Origin: Acheta domesticus
Lineage: Eukaryota > Arthropoda > Insecta > Orthoptera > Gryllidae
Length of the DNA stretch: 64,000 nucleotides
Reading direction: 5' to 3'
Assembly (NCBI GenBank): GCA_031308135.1
Contig: JAHLJT010000631.1
Coordinates: 179,374,675 to 179,438,674 of the forward strand
Below, one piece after another: positions 13,070-24,000 of this stretch. Under the pieces are notes generated by a model. That model saw nothing but the letters and a program-made list of their open reading frames with translations, did not search any database and was not told the DNA's origin. The number at the start of each line of letters is the position of its first letter. The stretch's first letter is position 1. The translations under genes were made by a program, and so were the position numbers.

Positions 13070-14865
13070 CACAATAATCATGGACCATGGAATGGTAAAA
13101 GGGACAAGTGATCTTGTTCGTAAATTGGCTTGGGGTACTTATCCATATTCATTGGAAAGACACAATGTCAATGCATAACATGACACACTTTATTTCAATA
13201 ACACAAAGAGAAAATGACAATTCCAAACACTAGTACTTCTAAATATTACTTAACTCCTGACATGTAAATTGGGCAATTTATTAATTGTTTTCCTCAGCCA
13301 ATCCATGATAACCCAGTCTAAGCTAATATTTTCTTCAATCCTATGTTATCTCCTCGCCCACTTCCGCACAACTCTTACCTACTTTTCTTTAACTGAAAGA
13401 AATGCGCAGTCTTACAATTGGTTGTAGGTGTGTTATCGCTCGCTGGCCGGTGCTGTTACGAAAGGGCCTAATGCGACGTGTTTACGTTATCGCCTGTTGA
13501 CCTTGGCCATGGCGTCGTGGCCGCCCCGGCTGCACGCCGTTCCCACGCCTTGGCGACGCTCCCCGATGGACGCAAACCCTATGATAGTGCCTCGCAGTTT
13601 TGCCGATTCACTTTCACTCCGATAGTCCCCACCAACCTTTTTGTTTGCACTGTTGCAGATCACTGTGTCCCCTTTGCTCGTAAATGCCTCGGCACGCACG
13701 TGTTTATCGGTTACTTGCCTATCACCACAGTATTCACTCACTTTTCTATGTGCAACATTTCATTCGGGGTCCAAACAATAATTTATGCTACTCTTCCGTA
13801 TTGAAAGCCCATTTTCGTGTCCGACGGATAAGGATTCTCAGACGAACGATCTTACGGTCATTTAGCGCTTCTGCCCCACGTTGTTCCTTCCTTCGCCTAG
13901 CACGCGCGCTCCCGTCTCTAATGCCTTCTCGCGCGCCGCTCTGGTCCCCCACGGTGTAAGATATGTAGGTGTGTCAACTAGCCGCCTTTTGGACAACATT
14001 TTTGAAGCCAGTTTGAGGCTAGTTCCTCGCTTATCCGTAGGGTGCGCACGATCGAGTTGGGCATTCATGAAGGCGTCTTGCGATTTTGTGGCTTCCACCA
14101 GAGGTTACAGAGCTATTAAATGGATAACCATCTTGTTCCAAAAATGCCCAAGTCGTTCACAGCGCTTACATAGCTAGAACTGTGAGAACTAGCCACACAT
14201 TTGTTTCAGTTTTAGACCGGGAGTGAACCCACCTATATCTCTTACACCGTGGGTCCCCTCACTCACCGACTCTCCTGATTGTTCTGACCGGGTCAGGCGA
14301 TATGACTTGTCTTACCGCCATATTCAAATCGTACCGGCCGCATCTGACCCATATCTGTCGCTGCACCTATGATGCGAAACGTATTGTTATTATTCGTTTC
14401 AATATAAAGGGTAAAATTCGCAAGTATGCCGAAAAACGTGTTGGTTGCACGGGCGAAACAAAGCTTTTTTGCAAGAAAGGCAACATGATTCAAACCTCGA
14501 GCAAAAAAGACATTCTTTCTGCACTTGAGACATTGCATCTATTTAGCATATCAGGAAAATTCAAGAGGAGCATAATTACGAGTAAGCAAGACTTAATATT
14601 TTTGCCCATAATAATATCTTCGTTGTTTTTTTCCATTGAACGCTTTTTGGAATCTCTCCTTACCCCTGAACCAATCTTAATCATCTTTGAAAATGGAATT
14701 CGGACTTATGTTCGAAATAACAGCTCAAAGAACGTCAAAATCTGAGTTAACGGCCAAAATTTCAATTTCGTTTTCTTCAGGCGATTCCAATAGTTTACAT
14801 TTCTTTATTGTAGTCTATGGAAAAAAGTAAAAAGGCCAAAACATGTAGAAAGCTTTCTAGACGTA
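13068..14865. other. Intergenic DNA, no gene seen
   Basis: Composition rises in GC between 13430 and 14290, producing overlapping open frames on both strands without family character. The open plus-strand frame at 14302-14745 is lysine- and isoleucine-rich and matches nothing I know. Confidence 0.5.
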
Positions 14866-14871
14866 TTTATT
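14866..14871 (-). terminator. Polyadenylation signal of the P450 gene
   Basis: AATAAA on the minus strand, 46 bases after the P450 stop codon (14919-14917). Position and sequence fit a canonical poly(A) signal; it is the first such hexamer after the stop. Confidence 0.6.
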
Positions 14872-14916
14872 TCTAACTTAGTGTAACACAAAACCATTAA
14901 AATACATCATTTTATA

Positions 14917-15095
14917 TTAATACGAAACGTTGCTTCTGTTGCTAATGCGCACGATGGTTCCAGATGTACTGGCGAGCATGAGGCTGTTAGGACTCAGTGG
15001 AATAGGAACTTCCGTGCGTTCGCAGACGTCGAATTCGAACTTGGCGAGCAGCGTGGCGAGGGCAAGTTTAGTCTGCAGGAGTCCAAAGCGCATTC
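14917..15095 (-). CDS. P450 exon 5 (haem loop end to stop)
   Basis: It follows acceptor TTTTGTGCAG. It begins with the glycine after the haem cysteine loop, then [16 protein letters not shown] (L-helix), and ends with the conserved VPIPLSPNS region before a TAA stop. Phase 1 entry joins exactly to the previous exon. Confidence 0.93.
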
Positions 15096-18000
15096 CTGCA
15101 CAAAAGTGCATTTTGAAAGAAAGAGCTCTAAATATGATATAAGGCCTAGTGAAAAAAATAGGAGTTAATTATTAATAAAATATTGCTGTCTTATGTGTAC
15201 TATTGTATAATATTACTTCTGATCTCAAAAATACTGCTCTTATATTTTGTATTTAAAGAATGTTTTAAACGTATCAGTTGAGATGTATTTTAGCCTTACG
15301 CAAAGTCCTTCAAAAAACAAATCAATTATTTTGTTGTTAGCCTAGTATGTATTGGGTTGCAACAAAAGTTATGTTTCTACGCAGTCGCTTACCCTCACTC
15401 TCTCAAGAGCGGTGTTGCCTGTTAAGCAGCTGCCTCATCGGTCAATTGATAAGAGGGATGTCAGTTATCATAAACAACATCCAGGTCAAACAAAAAAAAC
15501 TTTTTCCAGTGAACCTAAGTTTTGTGCGAATTAGAAAAATCCTTTCAGCAATGCAGTTTTCTTCAAGAGAATGCAATTTAAAAGTGGTATGATCAGTCTG
15601 TATGCTTCAAAAACACGACAAGTTCCCCCGACTTCTACTGAGTGAAATGAGTTTCACCCTGCTTACTACAGGAGTCTAAACCGGTAGAGGTGGCTCAGGG
15701 CATCAACTGCAATGACGCTGACGGTGGCAGGATTTTGGACACTTGCTTTCTAACTAGATCGAATTCAGTTGTTCTCCGAGGAAAATTTTAGCGGCCGGAA
15801 TCTCTGATCGGTAGTTTTCCGTGGTTTCTCCGATCAATATTAGGCAAATGCAATATTGAACAAACAACACGAACAAACGGGCTATGGACCGCGCGAGATC
15901 TTTCTGTAATCTTCCTTTTCCTATCCTCAGCCCTTACGTACTTACACTTTCATGCACTACATTTCCATGCACTTCATTCCACACATGCCGAGAAATCGAT
16001 CGGGAGCTTAGAGCTTGTCCCAGTTGGGGCGGGGCCTTGCTAATGGAAGATACCTGGTTGGTGAAAATCCCTCTAGCCGACAGGCAGGTCGGCGCCGGAT
16101 TTCACCATCCAGCGGGGGAACATTACCACCATCTCCTGAAGAAAAACGTGCCCTGCACTTTCGGGAATTATGAACTTAGCTTTTGACGTGTTGAATCGCG
16201 AATCTATCAATGAACAGGAGTGTAACCTTGCGCTGGAAGCAACACTTTGGCTCCAACCCAAACGTCGCGCTGTGCAGATCCGCAGCTCACCTAAGCAATT
16301 GCGCGGGCCTTCTCCGAACGGCAGGTACACGTAATGGGGCCTTTTGGCTCTCTCCTCGTTGCTGAATCTCTCCGGATCGAAGCGCTCTGGGTCCGGGTAA
16401 TACTGAGGGTCATGGTGGAGGGCATACACAGGTACCATTATACATGCCTCTTTGTCCAGGAGCACTTTGGTGCCAGGAATAGTATATGGAATAGTTACTC
16501 CTCTCCGGAGATACATTACAGCCGGGTACTTCCTCATAGTCTCTGCAACAGGAAATGCCGCATTAATTTTAAAATTACATCTTGTTGTTCAACTTAATTT
16601 AGTCTTACAAGGATGATAAATGTGGTCATTATTTAACTATTCATTTGTTTTTGACTGTGATGAAGTTTTGGCGATGTACTCTAATTTTATTTGCTGACAT
16701 GATTCATTGAATATGTATTATAATTAAATGTATCAGATTCTTTATACTTAACTATTGAAGAAGTCATGTTAGATGTTGGTTGGGGGAAGTCTAAATGATT
16801 ATCAGGAAGTTCTAAGGCTATCATTGGGAAACTTTGAGCTAATGCTATGGGAACTTGCTGAACAATCAAATTATCAAATTTGGAGATGAGTGCACATGGG
16901 GAATTGTAAAAGGAGTGGTAGAAATTGTGTGCCAGTTTCTTAAGATGAACGATGAGATGTAGCATGTTTAGTTTGTGATGTATTTGTTATTTCCTTATAA
17001 ACCATGGTGCATCAATAGTTTTGCGAACAAATTTATTATGAATTACAGAATACTTTTTTAAGAAAGCATGAGCTGCACCAACTTATACTGAGAAAGCTTA
17101 TGCTGAAGTTGGCGTGTGATTGACTAATAAAACGTATTGGTGCTGTCTTAGTAAATAGCTGTGAGTGAACAATTCACTGCTAACATTATTCGTCCGTTAT
17201 ATTCAACGGTTATAAAAACTAGTTACGAGTATTTCAATGAAGCTAGGGGTGCATGTCATTTCAATGTACTATTTTTTATTATTTAAGGTCGCGTCAACAA
17301 CTAGGTCATTAGCGACCACTATTGAGTTTTAACCTTATGTAGAATGTAAATATGACATGATATGGTGATGATACGGGGTAAAAGGATGAACACAAATACA
17401 ACCATGCCCGAGGCAGGACTCAGACCCGCAATCCTTCGGTACGAAATCGTTACGACCCTACTGCTTTAGCGATCTCGGCCACACGGGATCGGCTTAATGT
17501 ACTATTATATTGTGGAAAATTCTTATTATCATTTTTACTTATTAATCAGAAATTTGATAGATAGTTGTGAATGAATTTCTTCTTCTTCCTTTACTTCTTT
17601 TATTAAGGTTACACATGTTTTTCTTCATACTTCACCATCAGGATGATTTTCTTCATACTTCACCATCAGGATGATTCAGGAGATGTGTAAATCCAACTCT
17701 CGATCTGTCTTTTCGTCGGTCTGTCTGATCCCTTTTTTCTGTAGGTTTTGAATCTCTAGGAATCTTTATTAGACTTTTGCTGTCCAACCTGGTAGCGTGC
17801 TCATTCCATGCTCTTCTTTATATTCTTGTTTATTATATCTGTAATGTCACATTTATTTCTTATATCTTGGTTTCTCAATCTATCCCATTCTTTTCTATTA
17901 TTATTATTACTATTATTATTATTATTATTATTTATGGTCGCCCCAGAAACATCTAGGTCATTGGTGACCACAGTTACAAAAGTACAGTACTTACAAAAAT

Positions 18001-21000
18001 ATACAGTGGTTACAAACACACATACAATTACTTGGAACACACACATACATTGCTGATAAAAGCATCAATAAAGCACTCAATTGTTACATACAATTTAACA
18101 GATTAAATTTGGTAAGGAGTTGAATAAGCTTCATGTGGCACAACTTTGAGTTGAATATATTGAGCTTTGGCCCATTGGTGTGTGGTGTCCTTGGGGTATT
18201 TCTGTATGGTTATTTATTCTACATGTACCTTTACCCTTTTTTCTTAGTTTCAGAGATACAACAGATGTCGATCTTATTTTCTTCCAATTCTATTATTATT
18301 TCTTGTTTCTTACTCCACCTTCCACGTTGTAAATCTAATTTTTGTTCGTCAATTAGTCCTTTTTATTTGCCGTGTCATCAATTTCTTTGGTCCAAATCAG
18401 AGGCTGTGTTTGGTTCTACGAGCAATGGTGTGTTTTTACAGTGTGTGGATTGCTAATCTGGTCCCCAAACTCTCCTCCTTGTTCCGGGCTTGGGACTGGC
18501 AAGGACATCAGCTTGGCTACGCGATCTATCAAGCATCCTCCACAGGCGGAGTAAATGAATTTACATATAAATATTAAAACGAAATAAAACCTACAATCTC
18601 TATTTTTTATTTTATCTTATTTATTTACGTCAAAAACAGTTTAAAACTGTGACGAGCTATGGGGACAAGTGAAATTTGTGCACGTTTTCATAATTCTGTG
18701 ATCTCTATCCTAAACCATATTCTAGTCAAATTTTGAATACAGAAAAAGAGCGCTTTTTTTTCAAGTTTTGTTGACAAAATATTCGCTCTTATAAAATAAA
18801 ATATGTTTTCAATGGTAAATTAGCAATAAATTTGTGCCCTTAACCCTCATCATGTTCTTCATAAAAAATAATACTTTTTCCCGCGACAATATGGAAAACG
18901 ATAATTTGAATAACTATATTTCCCACTGAAATTCAGAAGACGTTCACAAATAAGGAAGTTATATTTATGTCCAGAAGCAAAACAAGGGACCATCTCAGCA
19001 TTTGCTCAAAGGATCAGGAAAACTAGACGAAAAACGGACGAAAAAACCTGATCGAGATGGGGGCCATCAACCAAGAAACTGTGGTACAATACTTGTTACA
19101 GGTTCTTTAGAATTATACAGTCCAAATGATAAATAATTACATTAACTATAATTGTTAAAATTAATGTTACTTTTATTTTGATGCTCGGTATAGTCTCGAA
19201 TTGAATAGAAACAGTTATGCAGCAGAAAATATTTTACTTGGGACTTAAACTTTTCTATCGAATTTAATCGTTTAATGTCTTCTGGCAAAGTGTTGTAGAG
19301 TAATGTACATGAATTGTATGTGAACTTTTTGTAGTGAGCTGTCGATACTGCCACCTGATGAATATGATTACTACGTCGTGTGTTATACTTATAGACATCG
19401 GCGTTTGCTGAAAATATATTCCCGCCCTTAAGTAAGTCATTTTTGACAAAAACAACTCATGAATCTGTTCACCGAATTTTCTATTTACCGGGAGAATAAA
19501 AGCTACTGAATTCTTTAATTAATAAAAAAGCAAGCCAATACATTATTATTAAATGTTACATTTAGTTCTAAACTTAAAAATAACTGATTGAACTAATAAC
19601 TTGCCATTAAATTCAAGAGATTTTCAACGGATGTGTCTGACGTGAGGTCACAAATATGTACTTCTGAAATACACTGTAGCAATGGACGTTTGAATTTTCT
19701 TTATAGAATAAAGAAACTACTGAATAATTGGAAGCAAACTGCTAATTATGATTCTTGACCATATGAAGGGAAGATAACTCACCAGAAACAACTTTATCCA
19801 AGTACTTCATGTTCATGATGGATTCGTAAGTAAATTCCCCACCAGTTTCCTCAAGAGCTGAATCTACTTCTTTTCTAACTTTCATCTGAATATCTGTGTT
19901 TAATGCCAGTTCATACAAAGCAAAACTCATTGCAGTAGAGGATGTTTCAAATCCAGCAGCAAAGAAAACAAAAGCTTGAGCAGCCATGAAGCCATCATTC
20001 ATTTCTAAAATGATACAAACAATTAGATGTTAGTATAGTCATCAATGAAAGTCGAATAAGTTTTTCAGTGTTATTTGGAACATCTTTTTAATATTTCCTT
20101 ACGAACGAAGAAATATTGTTATATTATGTATAGGTTTTATAGGAAAAAATACGGTTTTCGTTATTTATTCCATCACTGTACACGTCATATTATTAAACTA
20201 ATGATGCTACAACAACACGTACTTTCTCGCGATATTGCTAATAGCTATGTAATAATGTAATACAACTATTTCTCTCATACATTTCAATTACCATTTGAAA
20301 AATTCTTAAACAAACAAAACGTGAAAAATACATCCGTATTTCATTAATTCAAACGTTTAAACGAAAACAGCTTTATACAATTGAATTCAATGTATCCAGG
20401 TTGTACATAAATCTACCAATGATGCGCGATATGTATTTTAGCCGTAAAGAAAATTATTAGTTTATATTAACGCAAACGAACTGCGGCCGTCGTAATCAGT
20501 GAGGCGTTACAACAATGTGTTGCAACAACAATACCGCTAATTCGAATGGGTTACATTTTTCAAATTTTGCAATTCGGGGAGTATCATTTTTGAAGAAAAT
20601 CGGCTGAACTTTTTAATTGCTAGCGTTATTCACAGACAGACAGACGGACGGTCGGTCGGAAGGACGGACGGACAGACAGAGAGACAGAAGCTTTGCCGTC
20701 AGTCAAGGTATCGGTATGAAGGATCCATAAAACATGGATTTTGGTTACATCAGTGTTAGAGGATTTTTTTAATATTTAGCAAATTGATTTATCCACTTTT
20801 TCATTACCATGGCTCTGTAATAAGTGTTTTTCTGCCGAAAATTTGCCGTTTTTTGGCTTCAACAAAACTTCTTCTTAAGAAGTACCTTCTTAAGCGCGAG
20901 AAAGTAAAACTGAACTCAGAATAATCAAGATATTTGTAATGTCGATATCATTATACGACTATGTCATGGGATATCCAAATCCGTTTAATGTTCATGTAAT

Positions 21001-24000
21001 ATTCTGATTTCAAAAGTAATTCATGAAAGTATAATAATTATTGTAAAATATGCGTTGAATATCTGAACATAAAAGTGAATAAATATTTTTTCTAGGGCTT
21101 TTTTACAGGCGACAACCGCAAACCGCTACGGGTCGCGTATTCGACCATACAGTAGATACTCAACACACTTGCGGGCTCCTCTGTTCTGGGGTACATGAGG
21201 GACAAGCTATAAACATCCATGCCCAAGGCGGGACTCGAACCCGCGACCTATTAGACCGAGGCACTGAGTCGGTACACGCCCTTAGCCACCTCGGCCAACC
21301 AGTCGGCTGTAAACAGCAAAGTTCAAAGAAATTTATCTTACCGAAATCCAAATCTTGGATCTTATCACCAACACCATTCATCTGCCCTTCTTTATCCTCA
21401 TCATCTACATTTCCAGTCTGCTTCAGATTGATTAGTTGTTGAAAAAAATCATTTCTAATAATATTATTTTTCATTCGATAATCAGCAGTTTCCTTGACAA
21501 TCCTAAGAAAAAAATCATTCATTTCTTTACTCACAAAGTCTACATTAAACAACTTGGCTAGTTCTGGTACAATAATCATTAGATTCCGCCCCAACTTTGT
21601 TTTCAAAGAAGGTTCGAACAATTCTTTCCCCATACGCCGGAATTCCGAATTAGGATCATCCAACGCGTTCACTTGAAGACCAAATGCACAGCTTCCGATC
21701 ACGTCAGTTGCAAATTTTGCAAAGACCTCCTTCATCTCCACGATCTCCTGTCTATTTGCATATTCTTGCAAGTAATTCAAAACTTTTGCACAGCACTCGA
21801 TCATCAGAGGAAGCATGTTCTTAATTTTTCCGGAAGTAAAACTAGGAGACAGTTTGTTCCGTAAAACACGCCATTTCTGACCAGAAAGGCTAACTAAATG
21901 CTGCTGAAGAATGTTCTTTTCTGGATTTATAATCACAGGATCACGATCGTGAAAATTCTGGAAATCTCTCACAAGACAGAACTTAATCAGTTCTGGATCA
22001 CGAAGGAGCAATGCCGGTTTCTTGGCGTGGTATATCCCCACAAATCTGTAATCTTTGAAACGATTGTACAACTCTTGATGCACGAAATAAAAGTTCTTTC
22101 TCCCCAAGAGGCATTCAGCTACGTTTCCGAGCAAGGGGATTGGAGGTGTGTAAGGCACTCCTTTCTTCTTCCAGTAATCGAAGGTGTTTGTGCAATACCA
22201 ATACAGCAACCCTGCGAGTAAGGCGAGAATTGTCAGTGCAGTTGTACATGGAGAGTCGATCACGGATTGCATATTCAGCATCTGCAAATATAGAAATGAA
22301 AATTACTACAAATATTATGAATATTCATGATGATCATTCATTTAAAAATGACGATCATTCATCTGCAGCAGTGTTGTCAAGATCGATGCCACGGGCGGGA
22401 GTCTGGGGCACGAGTGCCACGACGAAATCGCCCCTCCCCGCAGTTCATTTCCCGCCATCAGAGAACGCCATACCTATTATAAAACGCCGGGGTTACTAAT
22501 AGTTCCCTTCCCCGACACTAGTTGCGCAGAGAAGTTCGTGCAATGCTACGGTGCCATGACGCGTGCCACTGTCACCAGTAGAAGACCTTGACACCATTGA
22601 TCAACAGACATGAAAACACTTTCGAATTTCCCAAATGTTTTTTGAATTTTCCGAGTTTCGGAAACTTCTAAGATACGAGGGTTGAATCTACTTAGAAGGA
22701 GTTTTTCTTTTCATCTCATTCACCCGGAAGAAATACTATTAGCATTTAGGATAATAGAAATGAGCAATGTCTTTTAGGGTTGCAACGGTCGAATAGAAAC
22801 ACAAGCATCTTGTTCCTGAAACATACAATTTATTGCGATCTGTTCTCAGAAAACGTGTTGATATTTATTACTACACAACGTAACCCGAGACATTCCTCGC
22901 ATATTACCAACACAACTGTCAATACATAAATTTTTACTTTCCCGTATACGTACGTATACGCGGAGTGATATAGGTAGTATAGCGAAAGTTATGTAATGCT
23001 GCGCGAAAAAAATGGCGAATTTTCAGCGGAAAAAAATCATTGCCGGGCGTGATAACGAAAAAGTGGATAAACCCAGTTGCTAAATTAAGACAAAAAATCC
23101 CCTAACATGTGGTGTAGCCAGAACCCTTGTTTTGTGGGTCCTTGATATCAAAAAACCAAATGAAAGGAAAACGTCCGTCTGTCTGTCCGTCCGTCCATCT
23201 GTGAACACTGCTAACGCCTAAACCATACGTACGATTTCTTCCAAAATGGATATTCCCCGGTCGATCTGGTTCTAGTCAAAGCTTTGAGATTTTGAAAAAG
23301 ATTCTTCAAAATTTGGGGGTACTTTACATGAAGCCCCTCGGACATTTTCAAAATTTTCTAAAAACCGGCTCCAAATTTTTTCTTTAAATTGTGAAAGTTT
23401 GAATTTCTTTTGGCGTCTTTCTCCAACTACAAAATTAGAGATTTTTCCTTGAAATAAAATGTGATCTCGAAAGTGAGTTTTTGCTTAAGGTCATGTACAC
23501 TGTTCTGAAAATTTTAGTAGTTTTCGCGCAATATTGCGTGCAAAATGTGCAATTTTAAAAAACTACAAAAAACCAAATTTTCTCAAAAGCGGCTCCAAAT
23601 TTTTTCTTTAAACTTTGGGTAGGAATAGTGCTAAATGTACCCTACGAGATGACATCAACGTCATATTGCTGTATTCTTTTGTTTTTTCAAAAAATTGCAA
23701 AGATGTAATTTTTTTTACTTGTCTCTCACGTCGTTAATATTTCCATTAGTGGCGAATTGTTCACATTATATTTATGAGTACATGTGCTTTAAATAATGTC
23801 AAGTAAAGTTTATCGAAAACACAACCGTTTTGTGTCAAAACAAGCTGAAATTTCCGCATTTTCAGAAACGCTCAAATGCCATTTTCTCATAAATGGCTAA
23901 AAAACATTTCTTCAAACTTTTTGATCGGATAGTGCTAATTCACAACGTTTGCACAGCACTCGTTCATAAGAGGAAACATGTTTTTAATTTTTCCGGAAGT

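Noticed and set aside
16073..16290. Continuation of P450 exon 4 to 16073
   Set aside because: The frame is open, but the haem loop glycine and L-helix come from the phase-matched exon at 15095; the extension overlaps RptB.
17400..17440. CRISPR or other prokaryotic features
   Set aside because: The window is eukaryotic; direct repeats here are transposon target duplications, satellites or microsatellites.
21230..21309. A genuine tRNA gene
   Set aside because: A and B boxes are present, but the 5' and 3' ends cannot form an acceptor stem and an A-rich SINE body follows.
21160..21341. Extension of the P450 exon 2 reading frame past 21342
   Set aside because: The frame runs on into intron sequence and the antisense tRNA-like SINE; the splice donor GTAAGAT at 21341 and phase-matched exon 3 show the coding exon ends at 21342.
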